A stretch of 16,855 nucleotides of DNA from JAPUDQ01 sp964538665 (GTDB lineage Bacteria > Patescibacteriota > Saccharimonadia > Saccharimonadales > Saccharimonadaceae): NCBI GenBank assembly GCA_964538665.1, contig CAZIEB010000019.1, positions 1 through 16,855 of the forward strand, given 5' to 3'. A program made the translations under genes and the position numbers. The notes beneath the pieces were generated by a model, which saw nothing but the letters and a program-made list of their open reading frames with translations, was not told the origin of the DNA and searched no databases. How positions within the stretch are numbered: the stretch's first letter is position 1; every line of letters begins with the position of its first letter. This document shows positions 1 to 5,547 of this stretch, one piece after another.

Positions 1-1393
1 AACTCCGCGCAGAGAGCTGCATTTTGGCGGAAGCTTGTTGGAGTAAGTCTTCTGCTGCCGTGGAGAGCCTGGAGCTTTCTCTGATTTGCTTGCTATCGAG
101 CTCGGCATTGCTCATCTGTGTGCCGTATCGTTGATGTTGGCGCTCGCGAGCAGATTGCACATGGGCCTGCCACTGGCCAGATAAAGGTTTACTCGCTGAT
201 GCTTGCAAGAAGTCTTTTTCGGAGGCGCGTGCCACTGGCACCACGAGGTCAATACGGTCCATCAGTGGTCCAGAAACGCGCTTTTGGTAGCCGAGCAGCT
301 GGGTCATAGTGCACGTACATTCTCGGGTCGGATCACCATAGTAGCCGCAGGGGCAGGGGTTTTTGGTGGCAATGAGCATGAAGTTTGCGGGGTATGACAC
401 CTTGGAGCTAGCTCGAGATACGTGGATGACTCTGTCCTCGAGTGGCTGGCGCAATGCCTCCAGAGAGGATCTTGGGTATTCGGGTAGTTCGTCGAGGAAG
501 AGTACGCCGTGGTGAGCCAGGCTAATTTCGCCAGGAATCGGCTTGTTGCCTCCGCCAACCAGCGAGACAAAACTGCTCGTGTGGTGAGGCGAGCGGAACG
601 GCCGCGACGAAATAATCGCATCATCAGCTTCTCCGGCGAGGCTGTGGATTTTGGTGATGGCGACCATTTCTTCGTGTGTAGGCGATGGCAAAATGCCAAC
701 CAGAGCCTTGGCGAGCATGGTCTTGCCAGCACCCGGTGGGCCATCAAATAAGACATTGTGGTGCCCGGCTGCGGCTATGAGCAAGGCACGCTTGGCGTGG
801 TCCTGGCCCTTGATGTCGCTTATGTCGATTGTTGCGGTTTTGGCAGCATGGATATGGTGTTGTGCTTTGTGCGGCATGATTATTTTTTCGCCGCAAAGAT
901 GGAGAAACACATCTGTTAAATTTGTAGCAGGAATTACATCGATGCCCTCTACCAAAGATGCTTGTGTCGCATTTGTAGTCGGCAGTACAACGGCTTTTTT
1001 GCCTGCTGTTTTGGCACTTTCTGCTATAGCGATTGCGCCGCGGATGGTGCGCAAACTCCCGTCCAGTCCGAGCTCGCCGGCAAACACTATGTCCTCCACG
1101 TCAGCTCGGATTTGGCCTGTTTCGGCAAGTATGGCGACTGCGATAGGTAGATCATAGTGCGAGCCGTCTTTTTGGATATTGGCAGGCGAGAGGTTGACCG
1201 TAACTTTGTTGCTCGCAAAATCCAAGTGGGAGTTACGTATCGCGCTGCGGACACGTTCCTTGGCTTCGTCGACTGATTTTGCAGCCAGGCCTACGACTTG
1301 CAGTGTCGGGAGGCCTTTGGTCGTGTCGCATTCGACTTTGATAAGTTGCCCCTCAAACCCCTGAGGAGCGATGGTGTACGCATACGCAGACAT
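1..1393 (-). CDS. comM: ComM/YifB family AAA+ protein (Mg chelatase-like), 3' end missing
   Basis: About 464 codons of open frame read leftward from ATG 1393 to the window edge without a stop. The family is about 500 residues, so only the C-terminal tail is missing. The start MSAYAYTIAPQGFEG and the following VEVD-like segment match the N-terminal domain of the YifB/ComM family. A Walker A motif GPPGAGKT lies at residues 218-225 and a Walker B LFLDELPEY has its acidic pair at about 301-302. A later cysteine-rich NPCPCGYYGD segment and the LLGYQKRVSGPLMDRID box are also family hallmarks. Characterised ComM is a hexameric helicase that promotes branch migration during integration of transformed DNA, so a role in natural transformation is inferred. 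No Shine-Dalgarno precedes the ATG. A -10-like CATACT (minus strand 1405-1400) ends 6 nt before it, which would give a leaderless mRNA. Confidence 0.93.
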   Translation of the reverse strand, partial: MSAYAYTIAPQGFEGQLIKVECDTTKGLPTLQVVGLAAKSVDEAKERVRSAIRNSHLDFASNKVTVNLSPANIQKDGSHYDLPIAVAILAETGQIRADVEDIVFAGELGLDGSLRTIRGAIAIAESAKTAGKKAVVLPTTNATQASLVEGIDVIPATNLTDVFLHLCGEKIIMPHKAQHHIHAAKTATIDISDIKGQDHAKRALLIAAAGHHNVLFDGPPGAGKTMLAKALVGILPSPTHEEMVAITKIHSLAGEADDAIISSRPFRSPHHTSSFVSLVGGGNKPIPGEISLAHHGVLFLDELPEYPRSSLEALRQPLEDRVIHVSRASSKVSYPANFMLIATKNPCPCGYYGDPTRECTCTMTQLLGYQKRVSGPLMDRIDLVVPVARASEKDFLQASASKPLSGQWQAHVQSARERQHQRYGTQMSNAELDSKQIRESSRLSTAAEDLLQQASAKMQLSARS

Positions 1394-1446
1394 ACCCGTA
1401 GTATGCGCTACAGATAGCCATAAATGCAATAACAATGTCCAGCATA

Positions 1447-1475
1447 TGGATAATATGACGTGATTATGCTATAAT
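1447..1475 (+). promoter_or_regulatory. ssrA promoter (-35/-10)
   Basis: TGGATA (1447-1452) and a perfect TATAAT (1470-1475) are separated by 17 nt. TG at 1467-1468 makes an extended -10. A start 6-8 nt downstream falls near 1482, leaving a leader of about 5 nt before the mature tmRNA 5' end at 1487, consistent with RNase P trimming. Confidence 0.8.
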
Positions 1476-1486
1476 ACGTATATCGT

Positions 1487-1877
1487 GGGGCTGAAATACG
1501 CTTTCGACGATCGGATTTTAACAGATCATTTTGCAAGCCGACCACTGACGTAATCAGTATTTTACCTGCAAACACATTTGCAAAAGCATGGGCAACAGTA
1601 AAAGACGCTTTCAGCGTCCGTAGCTTTGCCTTTGCGCCAGCTGTAGCCTAAGGCTCAGCCGTCGTACCCTTGATGTCTCATAGAGGCTGTACGGTGTCAT
1701 ACTTATGGGACTCGGCATATCCATAGCAGTGGAGTGAATATGCGACATGCATTCATTGGACGAAGACTCGTATGCTTGAAGATTCTTGAGCGAGTCCCGT
1801 ATATGGAATCTTCTATGCTTGTAGACGAATGATAGGTTACCGACCGGACCTGGGTGCGATACCCAGCAGCTCCACCA
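1487..1877 (+). ncRNA. ssrA: transfer-messenger RNA (tmRNA, SsrA)
   Basis: tmRNA rescues ribosomes stalled on broken mRNAs by adding a degradation tag. The 391-nt gene starts GGGGCTG and ends CAGCTCC-ACCA. These ends form a 7-bp acceptor stem, with one G-U pair and an encoded CCA. The T-arm is CTGGG, loop TGCGATA, CCCAG (1850-1866), and the conserved TTTCGAC box follows the 5' acceptor strand. A hairpin (1544-1558, ACTGA with TCAGT) sits just before the probable resume codon GCA at 1568, as pseudoknot PK1 does in other tmRNAs. The tag frame then runs 27 codons to TAA at 1649-1651, beginning ANTFAKAW and ending FAFAPAVA, a hydrophobic alanine-rich end like other SsrA tags. The stop lies in the loop of AGCC-TAA-GGCT. 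An 8-bp helix GGGACTCG (1707-1714) with CGAGTCCC (1791-1798) organises the pseudoknot domain. The T-loop carries G where a U (pseudouridine 55) is normal. Confidence 0.95.
1858..1877 (+). repeat. direct repeat copy 1: native ssrA 3' end (att-like)
   Basis: GATACCCAGCAGCTCCACCA is the last 20 nt of tmRNA, covering T-loop, T-stem and acceptor. The same 20 nt recur at 2043-2062. The 3' ends of ssrA and tRNA genes are standard attachment sites for tyrosine integrases. Confidence 0.85.
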
Positions 1878-1917
1878 AAGAAAATGCCCGATCCTTGCGA
1901 TGGGGCATTTTCTTTGG
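1875..1917 (+). terminator. stem-loop after ssrA, probable terminator
   Basis: A perfect 15-bp inverted repeat, CCAAAGAAAATGCCC (1875-1889) with its complement at 1903-1917, encloses a 13-nt loop. It is followed by a T-rich but interrupted tail. The stem begins inside the CCA end of tmRNA, so stem formation competes with the mature 3' end and needs processing. Its symmetry means it could work in both directions. Confidence 0.75.
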
Positions 1918-2042
1918 TTTGAATTAGGGATCGCACCCGAGAGGGGGAAGACTGCCGTGGTGGCAGTCTGAGTATCAATGCGTGGCCGACGAAAGCGAAC
2001 AGAGTGAGCGGATAGCTTTAGCTATTGAGGAGCAAGAATGAA
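1878..2042. other. 165-bp segment between the two ssrA-end repeats
   Basis: After the terminator-like stem, this segment holds an 8-bp hairpin AGACTGCC-gtggt-GGCAGTCT (1949-1969), a T-arm-like GGGTGCGATCC on the minus strand (about 1928-1938), and a purine-rich stretch with a small hairpin ATAGC-TTTA-GCTAT near 2012-2025. I see no credible ORF, integrase or transposase. It may be the remnant of an excised or deleted island, or a partial duplication of the ssrA 3' region. Confidence 0.5.
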
Positions 2043-2062
2043 GATACCCAGCAGCTCCACCA
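2043..2062 (+). repeat. direct repeat copy 2 of the ssrA 3' end (att-like)
   Basis: This is an exact 20-nt copy of 1858-1877, including the CCA. Upstream of it the other tmRNA sequences (the 5' half of the T-arm and the 5' acceptor strand) are absent, so it is an isolated fragment and not a second tmRNA gene. Confidence 0.85.
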
Positions 2063-2071
2063 TACTCCGCC

Positions 2072-2125
2072 AAGGCTTCGTATGGCAGGCCATAGTACAT
2101 CTAGGCGTGCGATACGAGGCCTTTT
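2072..2125 (+). terminator. large stem-loop, possible terminator
   Basis: AAGGCTTCGTAT (2072-2083) pairs with ATACGAGGCCTT (2112-2123) over 12 positions, with one U-G pair, and runs into TTTT (2122-2125). The 28-nt loop contains a second palindrome, TATGGC-AG-GCCATA (about 2081-2094). It lies between the second ssrA-end copy and the next gene, so it could end read-through from ssrA. The loop is longer than in most intrinsic terminators. Confidence 0.45.
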
Positions 2126-2220
2126 GAAGTTCTAGAAGATTTGGTGCCATCACAAATCTATGCGGGTGTTGTAAATCCGAAACGCCCAATCATAAGCGTG
2201 TTTCAAATACCATGTTGAGC

Positions 2221-2226
2221 TATAAT
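2221..2226 (+). promoter_or_regulatory. -10 box for the GH5 gene, leaderless layout
   Basis: A perfect TATAAT ends 9 nt before ATG 2236. No convincing -35 is visible. The predicted transcription start (about 2233-2234) lies downstream of the upstream ATG at 2212, which argues for 2236 as the true start and for an essentially leaderless mRNA. Confidence 0.6.
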
Positions 2227-2235
2227 GTAAGTACT

Positions 2236-3243
2236 ATGCAACAGATGAGAGGTATCAATTTGGGCGGGTGGCTGGTGGCGGAGAGGTGGATAACACCCGA
2301 GTTGTTCGACGGGGTGGAGCATGATGGTGAAATTGCACTTGTTCGTGAACTTGGCAGGAAAAAAGCATCTCAGCGCCTGGAGGAGCATAGGCGTTCGTTT
2401 ATAACAAAAAAAGACTTTTTGTGGATCCAACAACACGGGTTTGACGTTGTCCGCGTGCCAGTAGGGTACTGGCTGTTTGAAGAAACCGATGATTTTGTTG
2501 ATGGGGAACGATATCTCAAAAAAGCTTTTCGCTGGGCACAGGAGATCGGCTTGAAGATCATCCTTGATTTTCACGGGCTGCAAGGTTCTCAAAATGGCAT
2601 GGATCATAGCGGTAGCGCAGGGCCAATCCGTATGTATTGGCCCTGGAATAGGCGCAAAGCTCTCAAAACCCTCGAGTATATGTGCAAAACATACGGGACG
2701 GAGTCAGCTCTTGTGGGCCTCGAAGTCATCAACGAGCCCCTTGACAGGTGGTTCTTGTGGCGGCTTATGGGATACTATGACAAGGCGTTCGCTATCGCAT
2801 CGCAATACTTACCTCCTGAATGTAAAATAATCGTCTCTGACGCTCTTAAACCACGTCTGACTGCAAAAAAACTACAGGGTAAGCCCTATTCGGGACGAAT
2901 AGTGCTCGATATTCACCTCTATCAGGCCCATTATTATGACAATGATCCGGCTGCGGCAACATTGGGCTTCGACGAACACCTCGAAAAAGTCAGAATGGAG
3001 TGGAAGAATTTACTGCACGAGCTAAGCGCAGATTTTGAAATCTTAGTTGGCGAATGGAGCGCCGGGTTGCCAGCCCGCGCCTATATAGACATGCCGGGAG
3101 GTGAGTCTGCATGGGTAGCAGAATTTCTGCACACGCAGCGCAAATTGTTTGAAGATTATGCATGGGCGGAATGCTATTGGACATACAAGGCGCCACAATG
3201 GGGCGTGTGGGATTATCGATCAATAGCTCATTTAGACAAATAA
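2236..3243 (+). CDS. GH5 glycoside hydrolase, exo-beta-1,3-glucanase-like (GH5_9 type)
   Basis: The 335-residue protein opens directly with the catalytic-domain signature RGINLGGWLVAERW (residues 5-18). It then shows VRVPVGYW (72-79), DFHGLQGSQNG (111-121), the acid/base motif VINEP (Glu167) and the nucleophile motif LVGEWS (Glu273). Together these match the fungal Exg1-like GH5_9 group, which hydrolyses beta-1,3-glucans or related glucosides with retention of configuration. The HLYQAH segment after VLDI matches the usual substrate-site histidine and aromatic region. No signal peptide or membrane helix is visible, so a cytosolic enzyme acting on imported oligosaccharides is inferred. An in-frame ATG at 2212 would add eight residues but overlaps the -10 box. 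The gene is monocistronic, with its own promoter and a strong terminator at 3262-3292. Exact substrate is uncertain. Confidence 0.88.
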   Translation: MQQMRGINLGGWLVAERWITPELFDGVEHDGEIALVRELGRKKASQRLEEHRRSFITKKDFLWIQQHGFDVVRVPVGYWLFEETDDFVDGERYLKKAFRWAQEIGLKIILDFHGLQGSQNGMDHSGSAGPIRMYWPWNRRKALKTLEYMCKTYGTESALVGLEVINEPLDRWFLWRLMGYYDKAFAIASQYLPPECKIIVSDALKPRLTAKKLQGKPYSGRIVLDIHLYQAHYYDNDPAAATLGFDEHLEKVRMEWKNLLHELSADFEILVGEWSAGLPARAYIDMPGGESAWVAEFLHTQRKLFEDYAWAECYWTYKAPQWGVWDYRSIAHLDK

Positions 3244-3261
3244 AAATCATATGTACATAAA

Positions 3262-3292
3262 AAAACGACCGCCTGCGAGGAACGGTCGTTTT
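3262..3292 (+). terminator. intrinsic terminator of the GH5 gene
   Basis: AAAACGACCG (3262-3271) and CGGTCGTTTT (3283-3292) form a perfect 10-bp stem with an 11-nt loop. A run of A precedes it and a T-rich tract (CATTTGGTTTTTG) follows. It begins 18 nt after the stop codon. Confidence 0.85.
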
Positions 3293-3327
3293 CATTTGGT
3301 TTTTGCTTGTGTTTGTTTTCGTTTTTA

Positions 3328-3354
3328 CTTATGAATAAGTTTTGTATTCATAAG
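3328..3354. repeat. 10-bp perfect inverted repeat in AT-rich spacer
   Basis: CTTATGAATA (3328-3337) and TATTCATAAG (3345-3354) are exact complements around a 7-nt loop. No T-run follows on the plus strand. It may be an operator or structural element. A near-palindrome AGCGGTTTAAAACGCT (3368-3383, 14 of 16 symmetric) lies just downstream. Confidence 0.6.
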
Positions 3355-3396
3355 CTACCTCTTAATATAGCGGTTTAAAACGCTCATGTCAACGGT

Positions 3397-3438
3397 TTTT
3401 TCACACATTTTTAACATGTGGAAAAGTCTTGTGGATAG
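3397..3438. promoter_or_regulatory. cluster of three DnaA-box-like 9-mers
   Basis: TTTTTCACA (3397-3405, plus strand), TTTTCCACA (minus strand, 3425-3417) and CTATCCACA (minus strand, 3438-3430) lie within 42 bp. The first two fit the relaxed DnaA box TTWTNCACA and the third differs from TTATCCACA at one base. They sit at the end of a T-rich tract (3293-3400) and 56 bp before the YdcF-like gene. They could be an origin-type or DnaA-titration element, or a DnaA-controlled promoter. dnaA itself is not in the window. Confidence 0.5.
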
Positions 3439-3478
3439 CCTTGTTTGATTGTGTATGTGGTGTTCAGTCATGACGAGC

Positions 3479-3487
3479 TGGTACTAT
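3479..3487 (+). promoter_or_regulatory. extended -10 for the YdcF-like gene, leaderless layout
   Basis: TGG-TACTAT ends 6 nt before ATG 3494, so transcription should start at or within a base or two of the start codon. No good -35 is seen. Confidence 0.55.
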
Positions 3488-3493
3488 ATAGCT

Positions 3494-4153
3494 ATGAACG
3501 ACAAACTCCGCCGCGATGTAGGCCTATTGTGGGACTATATGAAGCTACACCAATCTCCGGGCGCTGCAGAATGTTTGCTGGTGCTGGGTAGTCGCGATGA
3601 CCGCGTCGCATCATATGCAGCACAGCTTACTCAAAAATTTATTTATGACCACGTGGTTGTGAGTGGGGGGGTCGCGCCTCACAATGAGGTTGCGCGTGAT
3701 TGGCCCGAGCCAACCGAAGCTGAGCATTTTGCGGCAATTATGCGACGAGACGGCTGTACGCAGCCAATAGTGCTAGAAACTAACGCAACAAATACTGGCC
3801 AAAATGCCAAACTTAGCTATGCGCTACTACGTAAGCTCGAATTACCAAGCCCGCGTACCGTCCAGTTGCTAACGAAGCCGTACATGGAACGACGCGCGAA
3901 TGCAACGTTTGAGGCCCAGTGGCCTGACAAGAACACGACGTTTCGGGTCTGCTCGCCGCCATTTTCGTTTGAGGAATATTGCCTCAATGCTGCCCATGCA
4001 GAAAAAACAGTCACGATCATGGTTGGTGACATGCAGCGAATTATGTCGTATCCGGCCCTCGGCTGGCAGACCGCACAGGACATACCTGACGAGGTCTACG
4101 AGGCGTATCAGCGACTCATCGAAGCAGGATATACGCAGCGAATTACAAATTGA
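3494..4153 (+). CDS. YdcF-like DUF218 domain protein
   Basis: The 219-residue cytosolic protein carries the DUF218/YdcF pattern in order: LLVLGSRDDR (28-37), VVVSGG (54-59), TEAEHFAAIM (74-83), the ETNATNTGQNA block (95-105) and TKPYMERR (127-134). E. coli YdcF binds S-adenosylmethionine, and related SanA/ElyC proteins act in envelope maintenance. No biochemical function can be assigned here. Unlike SanA/ElyC, there is no N-terminal membrane helix. The ATG at 3494 is chosen over the upstream in-frame ATG 3449 because the promoter -10 box lies between them and the family similarity begins after 3494. The stop is TGA, the only TGA stop seen in the window. Reading through it would add about 20 unremarkable residues. 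Confidence 0.82.
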   Translation: MNDKLRRDVGLLWDYMKLHQSPGAAECLLVLGSRDDRVASYAAQLTQKFIYDHVVVSGGVAPHNEVARDWPEPTEAEHFAAIMRRDGCTQPIVLETNATNTGQNAKLSYALLRKLELPSPRTVQLLTKPYMERRANATFEAQWPDKNTTFRVCSPPFSFEEYCLNAAHAEKTVTIMVGDMQRIMSYPALGWQTAQDIPDEVYEAYQRLIEAGYTQRITN

Positions 4154-4265
4154 TGTAGTATCCATTACAATAAAATACTTGAACGATTTACATATTTTTT
4201 CTGGCTGGAATAGCTGAAATAAGCAACAAAATACAATATTACAACAAAAACATTGCACAAAAGTA

Positions 4266-4294
4266 TTGACCATTTGTTTTGCTTATGCTATAAA
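4266..4294 (+). promoter_or_regulatory. near-consensus sigma-70-type promoter
   Basis: TTGACC (4266-4271) and TATAAA (4289-4294) are separated by exactly 17 nt, with TG at 4286-4287 giving an extended -10. It shares the 9-mer TTATGCTAT with the ssrA promoter. The predicted start is near 4301, about 400 nt before the next gene, so it probably drives a non-coding transcript. Confidence 0.8.
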
Positions 4295-4300
4295 TAAAAC

Positions 4301-4607
4301 AAGCTTTTACAAAAATAAAAAAGCACCACACGCACCTTACAATACAAAAACTAACATCCAATTTGGTAGTGAACCGGCAGTATCTTGGCTGCATGGTCGC
4401 TGTGTATACAATGATGATGCGCGCTTTAGCTGCTGCCCAACATTACCAAATCCGCGTAGAGCCTTGTACTTTTGCGAGCAATCGTGAAGGTCGACCAGCT
4501 CCGCGAAGGATCGCATTTTATGCCCCTTTATGCCGCATAGGCGTAGAGAGGTGAAGCGGTCAAATCGCCTTGCGCGATAGATCGTTATATGCAGCACGCG
4601 CCCTTTT
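4301..4607 (+). ncRNA. candidate structured non-coding RNA of unknown family
   Basis: The predicted transcript starts behind a strong promoter. Its core is a long-range helix: ATTTGGTAGTG (4361-4371) pairs with CATTACCAAAT (4441-4451) over 11 positions including one G-U. After a small internal loop, GGCAG (4376-4380) pairs with CTGCC (4433-4437). Further 3' are GCGAGC with GCTCCGC (one bulge) around 4473-4505, small hairpins of the form GCAT-TTT-ATGC and TATG-CCG-CATA (about 4510-4545), and a weak terminator-like GCGCG (4572-4576) with CGCGC (4597-4601) followed by CCTTTTATTTACTTT. A hairpin GCTTTT...AAAAGC sits at the 5' end. I found none of the RNase P RNA core motifs, nor SRP RNA motifs. 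It could alternatively be a long 5' leader of the next gene. The 3' end is approximate. Confidence 0.45.
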
Positions 4608-4681
4608 ATTTACTTTACAGTGGCGGATGTCGCTCGCTATAACACATGGTTTGTCGCGCAGGCACGCTCAACTCTTTTCGA

Positions 4682-4690
4682 TGGTATAGT
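4682..4690 (+). promoter_or_regulatory. extended -10 for the small membrane protein gene
   Basis: TGG-TATAGT ends 8 nt before ATG 4699. The intervening GGGGGAAT is not a good Shine-Dalgarno and would mostly lie upstream of the transcript, so a leaderless mRNA is expected. Confidence 0.55.
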
Positions 4691-4698
4691 GGGGGAAT

Positions 4699-5067
4699 AT
4701 GAATATATCGTATCAACGATGGCTACGATTGCTGCCGATTGGCTGCATTTTGCTGATTTTTGCAGTGATGAATTTTACGGACCCGACGCAAAGTATCGCG
4801 AGCATATTGCTCGTTTTTTTGTTGCTCTATCTGTTGGTGGTGAGCCTACTATATGAGCTGATGCATCGGTATTGGCATAAGATAGTGCCCGGAGGAGCGG
4901 GCCAGTTGTCGAAGACGCGGTCGTATTATCTTGCGAGTGCGCTGGCGTTTTTGCCGGTGAGTATCCTGGCGATGCAGTCATTACAACAGATTAGGCCATT
5001 TGATATTGTGTTGGTTGTCGTGTTGCTCGCTATTGTCTTGTTTTATATCGTCAAACGCACCTCATAA
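4699..5067 (+). CDS. small integral membrane protein, four predicted helices
   Basis: The 122-residue protein has hydrophobic segments at about 10-27, 33-54, 77-95 and 100-118, separated by short polar loops (one with ELMHRYWHKIVPGGAG). No enzymatic motif is visible and I do not recognise the family. It precedes the secretion-ATPase operon in the same direction with a 54-bp gap that contains the next gene's own -10 box, so the two are probably transcribed independently. A structural or envelope role is only a guess. Confidence 0.75.
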   Translation: MNISYQRWLRLLPIGCILLIFAVMNFTDPTQSIASILLVFLLLYLLVVSLLYELMHRYWHKIVPGGAGQLSKTRSYYLASALAFLPVSILAMQSLQQIRPFDIVLVVVLLAIVLFYIVKRTS

Positions 5068-5104
5068 ATCTGCCAAATAAGCATAGGCGTATCAGAAGGT
5101 GTCA

Positions 5105-5113
5105 TGCTATACT
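5105..5113 (+). promoter_or_regulatory. extended -10 for the secretion-ATPase operon
   Basis: TGC-TATACT ends 8 nt before ATG 5122. An ATG at 5104 overlaps this box and is therefore an unlikely start. No -35 match is seen at 16-18 nt. Confidence 0.55.
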
Positions 5114-5121
5114 GGCATCAT

Positions 5122-5547
5122 ATGGAACCGATATTACCATCACCGCATGGCAGTCCTGAAGTAGGGCCAGTTGCCCCTCGAGGGCCAGAATCGTTGCCGA
5201 ACCCGCAGCAGGGCCCCGAACGACAGCGCTCAATCGAGCAGCCAGCGCCTGAAGAAAAGAAGACCGGTGCAGGGGCGGGTGATTTTCCCGTTGCGCCAGC
5301 GCCTGTTATTCCGCCGCCACCACAGGCAGCGCCGACGACTACCACCTCTTACGACCCGGATGACGACAATCCTGCGGTCGCTGGAGATGAAGATTTGATA
5401 GAGAAAGAATGGGTTGATCGTGCAAAAAAGGTTATTTCTGAGACAAAGCATGATCCATACGCTCAAGAGCAAGCGTTTTCACGCCTGCAAGCAGACTACA
5501 TTCGCAAACGATACGGAAAAGAAATCAAACTACCCGAGGACGTATAG
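5122..5547 (+). CDS. proline-rich small protein with conserved C-terminal helical region, ATPase partner
   Basis: The 141-residue protein has a disordered, proline/alanine-rich first two thirds including APVIPPPPQAAP (about 58-69), followed by an acidic patch and then a charged helical region from about 89 onward (DEDLIEKEWVDRAKKV ... LQADYIRKRYGKEIKLPED). No signal peptide or membrane helix is present. The stop codon directly abuts the GTG of the TraG/VirD4-like ATPase, so the two are almost certainly cotranscribed and coupled. I recall similar short proteins beside such ATPases in Saccharibacteria. An adaptor or assembly role is inferred. Function unknown. Confidence 0.75.
   Translation: MEPILPSPHGSPEVGPVAPRGPESLPNPQQGPERQRSIEQPAPEEKKTGAGAGDFPVAPAPVIPPPPQAAPTTTTSYDPDDDNPAVAGDEDLIEKEWVDRAKKVISETKHDPYAQEQAFSRLQADYIRKRYGKEIKLPEDV

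Larger units (their letters stand above)
4154..4698. other. 545-bp spacer without a credible protein gene
   Basis: Bases 4154-4350 are strongly AT-rich. Bases 4360-4620 are near balanced composition and rich in complementary segments. Short ORFs on both strands lack family features and start signals. The notable contents are a near-consensus promoter (4266-4294) and the structured segment behind it, described separately. Confidence 0.7.

Noticed and set aside
304..756. 150-codon minus-strand ORF
   Set aside because: It lies in another frame of the ComM gene, whose own frame shows Walker A/B motifs. The ORF has no family features.
2043..2062. Second tmRNA or tRNA gene
   Set aside because: Only the 3' 20 nt are present. 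There is no T-stem 5' strand, D-arm or matching acceptor strand at the right distance.
2203..2607. 134-codon ORF antisense to the GH5 gene
   Set aside because: It overlaps the catalytic-domain coding sequence on the other strand, with no start signal or motif.
4151..4216. Possible TGA recoding (Gly, as in Gracilibacteria) extending the YdcF-like protein
   Set aside because: The extension resembles nothing, and no other gene in the window has an internal TGA, so TGA is read as a stop.
4337..4597. 86-codon minus-strand ORF in the 545-bp spacer
   Set aside because: No recognisable motif or Shine-Dalgarno. The segment is explained better by RNA-like complementarity and the plus-strand promoter.
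4620..4856. 78-codon plus-strand ORF overlapping the start of the four-helix membrane gene
   Set aside because: The alternative frame has no features, while the 4699 frame has four hydrophobic helices and a matching promoter.
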